NCBI GenBank assembly: GCA_905221615.1
Contig: CAJNDT010005791.1
Location: forward strand, 258,736 to 322,735
Direction of reading: 5' to 3'
Length of the DNA stretch: 64,000 nucleotides
Source of the DNA: Symbiodinium sp. CCMP2592
Taxonomy: Eukaryota; Sar; Dinophyceae; Suessiales; Symbiodiniaceae
The position numbers and the translations under genes are program-made. Position 1 is the stretch's first letter; each line of letters starts with the position of its first letter. This document shows, one piece after another, positions 1-10,640 of this stretch. The notes beneath the pieces were generated by a model, which saw only the letters and a program-made list of their open reading frames with translations, made no database searches and was not told the origin of the DNA.

Positions 1-18
1 GTTTAATTTTGTTTCGAG

Positions 19-300
19 CGGCTTCCTAGCAGGACAGCCGAACCCAAAACCCTAAACTCTTGGTCTCGGCTTGCAAGTTTAGAGGCTTTAGAGTTTGGAG
101 TTTAGGGTTCTCGAACTTTCCGTTGAGCTCGCAGGAGGTTCGCGCCAACGACCAGCTCCTGAGACCGCAGAAAGGTTTGTCCGTGAACACAGCTTACAGA
201 CCACATCCCTAGCCTCACCCACAACTCTGCGATGAACGTGTGCTGCGGCTTCCGTACACCCGGCCTGGACCTCACAACGTAGCAACGAATTCAGCCTCGA
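19..300. repeat. Dispersed repeat, copy A (partner at 59081-59375)
   Basis: This segment and 59081-59375 are diverged direct copies about 59 kb apart. Both carry a 'cggcttgcaagttta' block, then a 'ggaggttcgcgccaacgacc' block, then 'ccgcagaaaggtttgtccg', and both end with a block resembling 'caacgtagcaacgaa'. Both are interleaved with CCCTAAA-like words. No coding capacity is convincing in either copy. A subtelomere-associated or transposon-derived repeat would fit. Confidence 0.7.
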
Positions 301-3300
301 CTCTGCCCGCAATGAAGATGGCGGTGCAAAAAGGGAGAGTGACCAAGCTACCTTCGAGGGATCCTGCCTTGTTGTCCTTGACACGAATCGGCCGTACCTT
401 CAGGATATCGTGAGTCTGGGATTCCGAGAAGATGGATTTTGCCCCCGGGGGGCTTCTTAGCATCTGGGGCTCGTTCGTGCACTGAATGTTAGGAAGGGGG
501 CTCTCAACTCCAATCTCAAAAACCGTAGACCGAGATGTTTGGCGGACGCCTCAAATTTCAAAAGAGGCATCTTGGATTCAAAATCCTCAACCCGGCCGGC
601 AAATCCCTGAAAGGCGGCGCCCCGTAAAGTGGGTGGAAGTGATCTGTCGGGGGGGACCTCTTGGGCTGTTGGCTTCAGGGCTTTGCTCGGGCTCCATCGG
701 TGAACCTCAGCTCTCACAGCATTGCGAACGCTTCAGATGTCGTGGGAGAGAGGCATGGGACACTGCCAAGCTGTGTGCCACCATTGCTTGCCAACTTCAT
801 TTTGCAGAGAGCGGATTTGCGTGCAGGCTCGATGCTGGAGAACGTTCTAAGCTCATGTTTGGCAGCTTGGAACTGCTGCTTCGTTGTTTCCGTCCGGTTA
901 TGGCAATGTTCGCTCGCCTGGCAGCATTTTGCTCATCAGCTACTAGATGGTTCGCCCAGTACACTCCGAAGCTGAGTGTACTTTCGCTCTCATGTCCGTA
1001 GTAGGTGACCGAGTGGAAATTCGTGGCGAGGGCGGCCCGCAAGCCGACAAGGCGACCAGCGAAGACAGTTTCTCATCGATGTTCTGCGTGGGGTTGCGGT
1101 TCTTTCAAAACTGTGTCTTCAGAGGTTTCGGCTGTAGAGTGTCACAGCTTGTCCTCGTGCTAGCTTCGGCTTTTGCCCGCGCAACGTACTCTCAATAAGC
1201 AGATAGAAAGAGCAGCTTGGGGCTCAAAGCCCTAAGCCGACTTCTAGCGCCAGCTCGCAAGGAGGTGCTGCTTGGCACTGTCCGCTTCGTCGGCGAGGCG
1301 GCCTTTGCCCCGGGCGATGCTCGGCGATTCCTTCATCTACTAACACGTAAGATTACACATACACTGATATTTGGGTGTGAGCTGGATGAAGGTCCCAGTC
1401 GAAGGGTTTATAGAGTCTCGGGTGCAAGATCTAACGGTTCAGCAAAGGCTTGCTGTTGCATCGAACAGGTGCAAAACACGTGCAAAAACACGCATTATCT
1501 TCAACGAGCTGTAGTCATCTGCACGAGTATTTGTGCATCTACATATAAGTAGATTTATCTAGACAGGTAGATATGTGCACACAGGTTCAGTTCTTTGACA
1601 AGTTGTTGTCTGCCATCGAGTTTCTCGTGTTTCTTCCTGTCTTCTAGCCACCCCCCACGGAGACCACAGGGAAATTTCTTCGGGTCGGGCTCACTTTGGC
1701 AAATCCTGCTTCTGCATCCAGACAGTGAAAATGTCTAATGCTCAGAGCCGCACTAGATCTCTGGAGGTCCCTCGCCTCGTGGATGTTCACTGCTTGACAC
1801 ACGGCCTCAAGATTTCCATGAAACATGCAGCAACACGCAGGTGTGCTCACCTCACTTCATGACTGCTGAGGAGTGGCTCGGCTTGGAGCTTGACCGCCAG
1901 GCACGATGAGATACCTCAGCAATCGCTCCCGTGGCGTTCAAGATAACAAGTGCAGAAGACAACACATGCGTGGCAACAGGGAGGCCTTGCTAGAGCAAGC
2001 GTAAGTCTTTGAGCCCAGTTAGTCACAGGTCGGCAAGAACAACGGCAGTGTGAAGGGCAAGGCGTACTTCCAGTGCGAGCCAGGGTGGCCTGCCGGTGTT
2101 TCAATTCGGTTGTTCCATGTCAGCTCTGTTTCTTTCTGCAAGGATTGTCTGCTTCTCTCATACAGCTGATGCCCGATGCCGCAAAGTCCTTGGACATTCG
2201 TGGTACATCCTGGCAGGCACGGGATCTTCGTTCGCCCGCACTGCGTGACCAAGGTCTCTGCACGGATCCAAGCCTTTTGATGGCATCGCAACGTCTTCGA
2301 ACACTAACAGTAACGCTGTGCCAAGATCCAGCCACGTCCCAGAGACCTTAAACCTTTGAAGGGTTCGACATATGAAATTTTGGTATTGTTCTGCCAGAAG
2401 CTAGGGAAGGTGATGAGTGTTGTGCAAGTTGCTTTATTACATAGGTCGTAGAGAGTCGGCTTTTCGCGTTTTCTGATCGCGTTAGGGTTTCATCAAGGTT
2501 TTTTTGGGGATTTTACCAGGGTTGTTTCAGTGACAATTATGACGTAGGGTTCACGGTACAGATTTGGGTGAGTGCTTGGGGAGACTAGTAATGCACGGCC
2601 CTACTTCATGCATCTTCATAAGTGCTGCCTTCGATATAGATGCATCAAACCGTCACGAAACCATCGAGCAACAAGCCAGGAGTTTACGACAGAAAATACA
2701 TTGATCCCGCATATTGTTAAACTGGTTGGGCATAGCAAGGAAACAATATTCATTATATAACTACTATAGATCCCTATTATGGTAACTTCAATTAATTCCC
2801 TTAACAAACATTCGAAGCCAGCAACCTCCGAAGCCTCGACGCCCGGGCCCTCCCAGCTCTCACCGCGCTTTTGCTTCCGAGGAATCCACGGATGCCCGAA
2901 ACGCCAAGGAGGAGGCTCCCTTGGGTTTACAGTAGGGTTCAGGGTTCAGACGGCTTGTGGGGTTATCTTTGGCATTTGGTGTTATTTGGGCTGGCAGAGG
3001 TTTTTTCTCGTCTTGGAGATCCGGCCGCAAGGGTGTTTGGATACTTGCAGAGCACATTTACCGATGTCCAGTGCGACCTGTGAGACTAGTTGGGATCTTT
3101 GCACACAGCTTCTTTTTTTTTGAGTTGTGGGCCGTCCAACACTGGTTGTCTGCTGATTAGCTCCGAGCGTCGTGCGTACGAGTGTACAGCGGTCTTTGCC
3201 TGGGACGTGCCATGCTGGCCTTGATTTTCGGATGAATGGCTTTGTTGGAAGTCTTACAGTGGGTGTAGATCGTAGAGAGACATTTAGCTAACGGCGAGAG

Positions 3301-3361
3301 AATAGCACAGAACCGTTGAGAAGGCTTCAATCTTGGATGATGCGACCTGGACGGTTCCACC

Positions 3362-3385
3362 TCAGCAGCAGCAGCAGCAGCAGCA
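3362..3385. repeat. (CAG)n microsatellite
   Basis: Seven or more CAG triplets in a row. It sits in no supported coding frame. Confidence 0.85.
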
Positions 3386-3584
3386 ACGTGACATACCAGG
3401 GCTGATAGGTAGTTTTTCCCCAAGCACTGGCAGAGACGTCCAAGTGATTCTCTCGCTCTCACCGTTATGATGACCAACAGGTTGAGACTACAAAATCCGA
3501 ACCTTCGTCGCGATCAGCCCAGCAGGCCAATGCGAAGGGGGGTTGCAGTGTTGCGGCTGGCAAGTCCTCATCTTCGCATTGCTC

Positions 3585-3622
3585 CTGCTCCTCCTCCTCC
3601 TCCTCCTCCTCCTCCTGCTCCT
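3585..3622. repeat. (CTC)n microsatellite
   Basis: A run of CTC/CTG triplets. It makes poly-Glu or poly-Pro in short open frames on either strand; these are repeat artefacts, not genes. Confidence 0.85.
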
Positions 3623-4868
3623 TATCATAGCCGTCATATTCAACGAGTTGGGAGGTCTGCGGACACAGATCGTAAAGCCATAACCCGCCATGCAAGTTCC
3701 GAGCCACCATGCAAAGGGTGACAATCGCCCATGTTGCGCTAGATGCTGTGGTCGTAAGTATTCGCATGGTGTCTGAAATTAGCGAACCCAAAGACCCCGT
3801 AACTGAGCAGTATACCTCAAACTACCGAGACCTAACAGATCGATGGTATGCTCCTTAATCAATACGGGGTTTTTGCGAGTCTTCGGGAAGGAGCGATATC
3901 TCGTGGCGACGGTGCAGCCCCTGGCGATAGAGCTCGTCAGCGACGTGCTGGGTGCGATGCCGGAGGTGGGCTGAGCAAAATGATCCCTCACCTCACTTGC
4001 CTCAACCCTACCTCTCGTCACTTTCAACTTGGGCTGGCGGTGTAAATTTCAAAGTGCCGCTCTTGTGTGACCACACACCAGCACTTGGTCAGGATCCGGA
4101 GTCCTTCATGATGCGATGGCTCCGCCAACGTGCTCCAAGTCATCAGGGCGAAAGCATCTCCTTGCGAGAGCGCAACCGAGCCCTCAAGGAGGAGCTGTTA
4201 GGGAATCAAATCCAAAGAGCTCAGGCGTCGGTTCCGTGCTCGAGTCGTTTCGGTCGTCCGGTTAGGGCAGCAGGAGGCGACTTTCATGTGAATGACGTTG
4301 CCATACAGCGAGTCCCAGAAGGATGTTTCGACATGCCCTTAAGTGTTTGGATTGAAGCTTCGGTGTATCTCCGAACAAGAGCTCCCAGGAGCACTGCGGT
4401 GAATCAATGCAGTACGATGCGGTATATCATAACCAGAAGCATACCCTAATACAGTACCCTATACAATAGGATCCTTATTATAAGGACCCCCAAATAAGGT
4501 ACCCTAGTCCCTCAGGAGCTATCTGCCCTGCAGGGTGAACGAGAGACTTGCGACGCAAAGGCCAACCCGATTTCCAGAGCGCCAGGAAGAGTTGTGAATT
4601 TAATGTTCAGTTTTTGGATTGGGGATATTTGGGGTCAAGGGCTTAGGGTTTCGGGTTTAGGGTTTCGGATTTGGGGCATTTAGGATTTATTGTTTCGGAT
4701 TTGGGGGCATTTCGGGTTTAGGGTGTAGAGTTTGTAGCGTGTAGGGCGTTTACGGGATCAACAGATGCTCCCGATGTGGATTTCCTTCCCAGACAGTATT
4801 GCAGAAATACAAAAGTAGGTAGTCGAGTAGTCGGGCAGCCGTGGAGTCTTTCCTTGTTTGGCTCTCTG

Positions 4869-4906
4869 GCCCTAAACCCTAAACCCTAAACCCTAAACCC
4901 CTAAAA
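4869..4906. repeat. Interstitial telomere-type repeat (CCCTAAA)4
   Basis: Four perfect CCCTAAA units and a degenerate fifth. The heptamer is the plant- and dinoflagellate-type telomere unit. A block this short, with complex sequence on both sides, is interstitial rather than a chromosome end. Confidence 0.85.
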
Positions 4907-5017
4907 AAGAGCAGTCTTGTGCCTTGGTGGCGAGGCTCGGGGAGTTTGCCCTGAGGCCTTGGAGGCCTTGAGCCGAGCACTATTGGAGTTGCAGCTTTAT
5001 GGGCATACGGTTGCCGG

Positions 5018-5048
<31 letters not shown>
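5018..5048. repeat. (CT)n microsatellite
   Basis: About 15 CT dinucleotides. On the minus strand it is the same (GA)n type that borders the large retroelement at 17.0-27.7 kb, but no spliced-leader match or element border is seen next to this copy. Confidence 0.85.
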
Positions 5049-5052
<4 letters not shown>

Positions 5053-5517
5053 CTTGCAATTGAAGGCGCCGCTGGTCTCCGAAGTGGGCACGTCGCGCAG
5101 GCTCCTTAACAGCCCAGGCAAAGGCTGTATAGGACAACGAAGAGTACTTCTGCAGGAACACCCCGGGTAAGTCTTCGGTTGTCGTTTGAAGTTGCTCCCT
5201 CCACCCGTCGAAGCTTTGTCGGTAGCAGTGCCAGCACAACTTCTGAGACCCTAGCTCTCATGTAGTGCGAGCCCCAAAGCTGCTTAGGTGCCGAGACGGC
5301 GGCAGATCTGACGACATCTTTGGAGGCCATGCAGGCCAATCGTCTTCACCGTGGGGCTGCAGTCGTCTGCACAGTAGAGCTCCCTGCAGTGCACTAGGTG
5401 CAGATGTTGCAAGGTTTGCGAGTTGGATCTTGTTGCCAACAGCTTGATGTTAAAGAATACATGCTGACAGGTCACAGGTCTCGCTCCAGTCATTTTCAGC
5501 GATGCATGGTGAATTTT

Positions 5518-5760
5518 ATGCCAAAGGTGCGCCTTGTGGAGCAAGTTGAGGAGAAGGCCAGGTTTTTGCAGCCGAGGGCGCGGGAGGCTGCACTCGTGTG
5601 GAAGAGTTTGTGGATTCTTTGACTTTGGACTTCGTGATGTCTCGTCTGATCTTGCGCGTAGAACGTGTCAGGTGGGGCGCTTGGGCGAGCAGTTGGAAGC
5701 GCGGATGCCGCACCCTTGGCATCAGGAGCTACCGTAGCTCATGGAAGCTGCGCCAGGTGG
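5518..5760 (+). CDS. Candidate exons of an unidentified plus-strand gene
   Basis: Two partly overlapping frames give protein-like stretches. One begins with MPKVRLVEQVEEKARF; the other, a little downstream, includes GLRDVSSDLARRTCQ followed by VGRLGEQLEARM. The switch suggests one or more introns near 5600-5670. The Glu/Arg/Leu mix would suit a helical region. The product is not recognised, and exon limits are approximate because nothing fixes the splice sites. Confidence 0.3.
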
Positions 5761-5854
5761 TGAGCATTCAGTCGTGGATCCGTGCACACCTGCGATGCCG
5801 ATCTCTTCCAGTTTGCGCCTGTTCTAAGTAGAGCTGCATTTTCAAGCTTCTAAG

Positions 5855-6073
5855 GCTGGAAGTTCTGAGCTCCAAAGTTGAGGAACTGGCAGCCAGTGGC
5901 ATGGATGCACGTGGCAAGCAGAGCGGGAAGGGAAGCCGGATCGACTGGATCTTCGAGGGCAGGCCGGGCTGCTTCCTGAGGCCTTCGCGCCGCCATGGGA
6001 GCCGCCAGCACCAAGCAGGCGCTGGCACTGATTGCATGAGTACCGGGAGTGCCATGAAGCCAGCCTGCTGAAG
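5855..6073 (+). CDS. Exon of an unidentified gene (helical N-part)
   Basis: After a possible acceptor (TTCTAAG before 5855) the frame reads LEVLSSKVEELAASGMDARG, then a Lys/Gly/Arg-rich segment ending in FEGRPGCFLRPSRRHG, and stays open to a TGA near 6070. The heptad-like spacing of the first part suggests a short coiled coil. The 3' limit is unknown because the exon may splice before the stop. It lies in the same orientation as the exons that follow to 8737. Confidence 0.4.
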
Positions 6074-6404
6074 GCCCCGGGCACTGGCTCCGAGCCTGCC
6101 AGCCAGGCCGGGATCACACGAGAGCAGTTTTCGAGTTCAGGGTTCACTTCGCTCTCTCGCTGCACCGCGTGAGTTTAGGTGCTGATTCTCCATGATACCA
6201 GTCCCAACTGTCAGGGGACAGATCCCAAGACGGAGCATGCACCGAAGCTGTCCCTCCGTGAGAAGGCCCTCGCTTCGGCTCCGAATCTGATGTGAAACCA
6301 GGACATAGCACTTCCTTCCTTCGTTTGCCGTCGAGTGCCGTGCCTCCGAACGGTGCCTCTCGTTCGGCCATCGTCTTGCAAAACAATATCAGCCCCCGTT
6401 CGTG

Positions 6405-6567
6405 TTTTCCCCGTGAACAGTTCGGCCTCGCGGACTCCAAGTACGACGGGAACATCGTGCTCCTGGATCGAGAAGACGGTGCAGCAGCCAAGTACGCGAA
6501 GGCGCTGGAGATCTCCGGAGGGCAGGAAAAGCTGAGGAGCTTTCGGCAACTCAGCGCCTTGGCTTAG
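6405..6567 (+). CDS. Exon of an unidentified gene
   Basis: The frame contains FGLADSKYDGNIVLLDRED followed by GAAAKYAKALEISGGQEK and closes with TAG at 6565-6567. The composition is that of a normal soluble protein and codon ends are mostly G or C. No family is recognised. An opposite-strand frame is also open here but looks less protein-like. Confidence 0.4.
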
Positions 6568-6614
6568 CGAGAGATGCTACTTCGACAGCTGCAAGGCTTC
6601 TGTGGTTGTCCCAG

Positions 6615-6715
6615 GTACAGAGCTGCAGAAGAAGCACGGGTTGGGCGAGGAGCAGGAAGGTCTCATTCCCGCCGGCGAGCGTGCCGCACGAAGTGTCAAG
6701 GCGGCGGCCGGCTGA
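6615..6715 (+). CDS. Short exon after a clear CCCAG acceptor
   Basis: Immediately after CCCAG at 6610-6614 the frame reads TELQKKHGLGEEQEGLIPAG and then an Arg/Ala-rich helix, closing with TGA at 6713-6715. It is likely one internal exon of the same plus-strand gene. The true donor is probably just before the stop. Confidence 0.4.
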
Positions 6716-6769
6716 TGGAACGTGTCTCGTGATGACAAGCTCCCGTGTTCGGGACATCTGCCAGGTAAA

Positions 6770-7016
6770 TTTCCAGCCCTTCTTTCCAACGCTGGATGAG
6801 CTCTTTGAGTTTGCGCACAAGCACATGCACCACTTCTTCGCCCTTGTCAGCAGGGTCGCGACAAAGACCAATGGTACCTATGCAAACCCCCCGTTGAAAG
6901 GCAAGGAACGCAGCTCGGTCGTGAGAAGGGTGCCTGTTGCTGTTGCCGGTTTGCCGCTCATAGATTTCAAGTACTTCTGCACGAAGCTCAGGCTGCGAGT
7001 CAAAGGCCAGGTTTAA
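6770..7016 (+). CDS. Exon, unidentified, His/Phe-rich helix
   Basis: A continuous 82-codon frame from about 6770 to the TAA at 7014-7016. It begins FQPFFPTLDELFEFAHKHMH and ends with a basic segment (KLRLRVKGQV). The codon ends and balanced composition look genuine. The minus strand is also open over much of this span, so strand assignment rests on the neighbouring exons and the apparent upstream acceptor. Confidence 0.4.
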
Positions 7017-7200
7017 GTACATGGACAGTGCTGGCAACGTCGAATGGCGCTGCTGGCCTGCTTGGCTTCATGTGGCAGTCACATGTGTAGGTACGGAGCA
7101 AGAGGCCGGGGGCCTTGCCATTCGCTGTTCTCCTGATGTTCCGTGGGACGGGCTAGAAAGATGCAAGTGAGAATAATGTCGTGTCGATGTTGATGCGGGT

Positions 7201-7325
7201 TACGGTGGTGGCGACGGCATTGGCGGCGGCGACGACGACAGCAGCAGAGACGATTATGATGGCAGCAACGGCGACAACGACGACAGCAGCAGGTATGACG
7301 ACGACGATGGCGAACGATGCTTCTG
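7201..7325. repeat. Cryptic GAC/CAG/GGC simple-sequence tract
   Basis: Interrupted runs of GAC, CAG and GGC triplets. Protein-level readings are Asp/Ser- or Ala/Thr-rich and probably artefacts. Confidence 0.6.
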
Positions 7326-7375
7326 AGGCTTACTGCTGTTTATCTGCAACCAGCTGAAGCTTTGCATGATCGCTG

Positions 7376-7648
7376 TTGAGCAAGGCTGCGCTTTCAATCT
7401 TGCAGGCTGAGCTGGACAAAATTCTGAGAAGGCAGATAACGATCCAAAGTAGGGAGCAGCCACACTTAGAGGGGCATCTTCTGGAGCCCTGGAGCCTTCC
7501 TGCATACATACCTTGGAAACCACAGAGCATCATCCACATTGCACGCAAGGTTTCGTCTCCTCCAGAGTTGCGGAGCTTGAAGCCAGTCGTGTTTGCCAAC
7601 ATCCACTCATCTGAAAACCAGTTCAGATGTGCAAAGGTACGCCGCTGA
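7376..7648 (+). CDS. Candidate exon, unidentified
   Basis: A 90-codon open frame starting KAALSILQAELDKILRRQ. A plausible acceptor (CTTGCAG) lies inside the first part, so the exon may be shorter. The opposite strand has an equally long frame, so this is weakly supported. Confidence 0.25.
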   Translation: MSKAALSILQAELDKILRRQITIQSREQPHLEGHLLEPWSLPAYIPWKPQSIIHIARKVSSPPELRSLKPVVFANIHSSENQFRCAKVRR

Positions 7649-7887
7649 AAACTGATGGCAGGAGAACTGGCCTTGACAACGAGAGAGAAGGGTTTTCACA
7701 TGGCTGGTGCTGAACAGCAGGATTTCAGTTTTGTAGAAAGTCAGTAGCTTAATGGTATCCCACGGCGGAACAAGGTTTTCTGAGTCCACCGCAGATTGGA
7801 GATGGTCCAAGACACCCGTTGCTAGGTTCGTTGCAGGTAGTCAGGTCCGGTGAAGAAGAGACCATGCAGATGTGAAGTTGAGGATTT

Positions 7888-8132
7888 GGGCCTTTGTTGA
7901 TCGAAGCCAGGCACAGACTTACTGACATCGTTCGAGACACGCTCAGCTACGAGAGCTTGGAAGATATGTACCATGGGCTGAAGCTGATCGATGAGGACGC
8001 ACGGCTGCAGCGTGGTCACGGGACTGCACAGTTGCCCGACAAGGCATGTAAAGGCACATGTTGCGGCTGGCAAGGACGAGAGCGTTGAAATTGTGGAGTT
8101 CAACGACCGGCCACGAGCCCAGTTTGCTGCTT
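7888..8132 (+). CDS. Exon with a 10-bp disruption; helical protein
   Basis: The frame reads LLIEARHRLTDIVRDTLSYE, then SLEDMYHGLKLIDEDARLQ, up to Asp-Lys at 8043. After a 10-nt segment (GCATGTAAAG, 8044-8053) the same protein appears to resume in another frame as AHVAAGKDESVEIVEFNDRP, closing at a TGA near 8131. Ten bases is too short for an intron, so this is either a small insertion that breaks the gene or two exons that overlap by chance. The first part is clearly helical; no family is recognised. Confidence 0.45.
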
Positions 8133-8228
8133 GAGGTAGCTCCAGGCTTGTTGTCACAGATTCTGTAATTCAAAGGGATGTGGGGAAGGTATCAAACTCC
8201 ATTGGATGGGGGATACCGCGACCTCCAG

Positions 8229-8737
8229 CTCACACTTCGAGTGCAAGGCGTACTTCCCGCCTTCGCAAGCGTTCTTGATCACAGGCTTTGGTGTGTCTAA
8301 ATCGTACCGCCACAGGTAAGTTGGTCTGCGAGCTGCAACTTACAACAAAGTACATGCTCTTCATTAAGGCCCCTGCACCCAGATGCCAAGTCAGATGTGA
8401 CATTGCCTGATTCTTTCCGTGTCAGGAGTCGAGTGGGCACAGGGTGTTCGAGATCAAACGACAGCTCATTGCCGATGTGGCTGCCAACAGCGAGCTGGAG
8501 TGTCGGAAAACACTCAAATGGGCCGGAAAGGATGCAGAGGCAGTTCTTCTTATCACAGTGCAAACAGTATTGCTCATTCTGTGACCACTACAGGTGCTAA
8601 CTCTAACGCTGCAGAAATGTCCTTGTTGTTTCCGCGGACACGTTGCTTTCTACCGCTGTTGCCGATGTGAAGTTTCCTGTTGCCATTCTCACGACGAAGG
8701 AAGGCATCCGAACCATGAACTCTCCAAGCCTTTATGA
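8229..8737 (+). CDS. Three phase-matched exons ending in a ZZ/B-box-like zinc finger
   Basis: Exon 1 (8229-8315) includes HFECKAYFPPSQAFLITGFG and ends CACAG before a GTAAGT donor. Exon 2 (8443-8557) follows an AG, completes the split Arg codon and reads VFEIKRQLIADVAANSELEC. Exon 3 (8615-8737) follows GCAG in the correct phase. It reads KCPCCFRGHVAFYRCCRCEV and then SCCHSHDEGRHPNHELSKPL, with TGA at 8735-8737. The spacing C-x2-C-x8-C-x2-C-x4-C-x2-H-x4-H-x2-H resembles cross-brace zinc binders of the ZZ or B-box type, which usually mediate protein binding. Phases agreeing across two introns are good support. A second frame over exon 3 stays open to about 8822 but breaks phase. Confidence 0.6.
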
Positions 8738-8822
8738 GATTTGGTGCGATGGTTCGATGATGAAGACGGATTGTAGCGTGGAGTGGTCTAGACTGAACGG
8801 CATCCTGGACAGGCTGTGCTGA

Positions 8823-9170
8823 AGGAGAAGAAGAGGCCTTTGCTTCACAAAGCGGCTTCGCAGGGCAACTCCGGAATGGTGCATCCCGACTGATCCGGCT
8901 TGTTGGAGTCACCTGCTGTGGTCGGATACAATGGAGTCTTTGCCCATCTTTGCCCCTTGATCAAACTGCACGAATGTTGTAAAACTATGGTCATGCCAGG
9001 ACACATCCTGGTCTGTGCTTGTCCAAACCAGCAACATTGAGATGCCAAGCAACAGTGGGGATTATTGCGCCCCACAGCTCTTGCTGAGGCAGCTTTTCAT
9101 TCAGCACGGTGCGGATGTAGACCTCAAGGAGGAGACCACTCTGCGCACGGCGCTGCACGAGGCCGTTTAA
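8823..9170 (+). CDS. Degenerate ankyrin-type exons
   Basis: At 8823-8884 the frame reads RPLLHKAASQGNSGMV, the opening helix of an ankyrin repeat. At about 9080-9168 another frame reads LFIQHGADVDLKEETTLRTA followed by LHEAV and a stop. Both match the ankyrin pattern (L-x-x-A-A-x-x-G; G-A-D-V-D). They are separated by non-coding sequence, so they are exons or remnants of one plus-strand ankyrin gene. Boundaries are approximate. Confidence 0.5.
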
Positions 9171-9277
9171 TTGCTTGGCAGCAGAACAGTGCAGGAAATG
9201 AAGCAGTTCAGGACTCTTCACGGTCTTGCAGAAGCAGCTGTGGAGAATGTTTTGCTCTGCTCTTCGCAGGCGATGGG

Positions 9278-9416
9278 CCAAGGCCATGCCTGTGCTGCGT
9301 GGGCCCTGATCTCGGCGGGTGCTCGGCAAGACGTCCAGGATGCAGACGGGCAGACGCCCCTCTTGCTCGGAGACCTGCCTGCAACCATTCTTCGCGGACT
9401 AATGACGGAGTCATAA
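9278..9416 (+). CDS. Ankyrin-type exon
   Basis: After a likely acceptor (TTCGCAG) the frame reads GQGHACAAWALISAGARQDV and then QDADGQTPLLL, an ankyrin repeat with the canonical D-x-D-G-x-T-P-L turn at the start of the next repeat. It closes with TAA near 9416. It probably belongs with the exons at 8823-9170. Confidence 0.5.
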
Positions 9417-10054
9417 CCTGCTCGTTGTCCCTGACGATGAAGATCCACTAAGCATGCCTTTTGTGGCAAGGTTCAGGATGGCTAGACTGGAGCAAGGGTG
9501 ACCTGTTGTGTACCTGCTGCGCTCGCCAGTTCCGATTGTGGGGCATGGGTCGGTATATGGCATGGCGTTGTTGTGTTAAGGAGTAGTTGTATAGCCGTTA
9601 GCCGTGAATTCGGACCCTGCAAAGTCCGGGATGCTGGGGAGCGTTGCCTGAAACCAGACACAAACCCTTATCGCAAATACACATGAACATGGGCAAGCAT
9701 GGAAAAAGCTACACCCAAAGCCCGCTTGGTTCCACCGACCTCTTGAGGACTCCTGCGCCAGCGCGTCTACCCCGAGAGCGAGGCTGTGGCGAGGCGGGCC
9801 TCGAAGCTTTCGAAGTCGACTCCCCCGGCAGTACAGAGACCGTCAAAAGCGGGAGCGATCGTTCAACCATATTTCCCCCCTAAGTGCAAGACGCAGTCGG
9901 CTCTTCAAGCTTAGCTTCCCCAAGACAAACCTGCATCACTTCGTGCAGGTGCATCTCCATGTTGTCGCAGAGATTGGGCCTTGAGGACTGGCACCAACTG
10001 AAGGTACCAAGCGAAGTACCTAGGAAGAGGAGTGGAGTCTTTGCTCCGAACCGC

Positions 10055-10225
10055 AGTTTCAGGGCTTCTGTAGCCATACAGGAGCTGCGGCGCGCCAGGG
10101 AGGAGTTCGGCCAGGTGGTTGAACATCGCCTGAAGAACAGCTCGGAGCTCGTCAGCGCGTCTACGGCTCAGTTGCTCCGCAGCTGCTCCGTCGTGACTGT
10201 GTTGCAGATGTCACCTGCTGAGTGA
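10055..10225 (+). CDS. Helical exon upstream of the ankyrin pair
   Basis: The frame includes ELRRAREEFGQVVEHRLKNS followed by SELVSASTAQLLRS, closing with TGA near 10225. The charged heptad pattern suggests a coiled coil. It sits in the same orientation just before the ankyrin exon at 10243. The start is approximate. Confidence 0.4.
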   Translation, partial: SFRASVAIQELRRAREEFGQVVEHRLKNSSELVSASTAQLLRSCSVVTVLQMSPAE

Positions 10226-10242
10226 TGTTCTTGCAATCGGCA

Positions 10243-10443
10243 GCTGAGGGCCTACGACGATAACGTGCAGAAGGTCGTGGAGCACTTGCGCAATTGGGCG
10301 AACCCAAACAGCGCCACGAACGATGGGAAGCATGCCCTGCACCGAGCGCTGGCTCAGGGACACACTGCCGTAGCCAGGCAGCTGCTGACATACAAGGCCG
10401 ACATTCGGGCAAAGTTTCAGGAATTGGTCGTACCTTATGGATA
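10243..10443 (+). CDS. Exon with about two ankyrin repeats
   Basis: From the possible acceptor ATCGGCAG the frame reads LRAYDDNVQKVVEHLRNWAN, PNSATNDGKHALHRALAQGH and TAVARQLLTYKADIRAK. This is an ankyrin repeat junction with T-N-D-G-K-H-A-L-H and a following L-L-x-x-K-A-D. It then runs to a TAA after a short non-repeat tail. Splicing before the stop is likely, since another ankyrin-like stretch resumes at 10480. Confidence 0.6.
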
Positions 10444-10479
10444 AGGATCGCTACTCGATGGTGTTCTGAATCAGGGTTC

Positions 10480-10640
10480 GAACCCTACAAGGCGGACGTT
10501 TGGTTGAAGGAGAACGACAAGACCGCCTTGGACGTCGCCTTAGAAGTTACAGTGGAGAAGCCCGGGTCTCTGGAGCTCTTGGTCGACCTGCACGAGCAGT
10601 ACAAGGCCAGGCTTCAGTTGGGCGCTTTCGTTTGGTTCGA
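10480..10640 (+). CDS. Ankyrin-like exon
   Basis: The frame reads PYKADVWLKENDKTALDVAL and then a helical segment (SLELLVDLHEQYKARLQ). The K-A-D-V and K-T-A-L-D-V-A-L words are typical of a terminal ankyrin repeat. The reading stays open to 10911 but loses protein-like character after about 10640. Confidence 0.5.

Larger units (their letters stand above)
301..4860. other. No gene recognised
   Basis: About 4.5 kb without a recognisable gene. The open frames here are short and lack coherent domains or codon bias. The stretch contains CAG and CTC simple repeats, a small hairpin-prone AT-rich patch near 4440-4505 (TCCTTAT with TATAAGGA), and TTTAGGG-like words from 4620 to 4740. Confidence 0.5.

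Noticed and set aside
3465-3791. Glu-rich minus-strand frame of 108 codons
   Set aside because: It is created by the (CTC)n microsatellite.
10418-10496. tRNA-like sequence: a perfect T-arm word AGGGTTCGAACCCT preceded by 'atggataagg'
   Set aside because: No acceptor stem pairs with the 3' side, and the anticodon arm is not regular. The same bases lie beside ankyrin-like exons.
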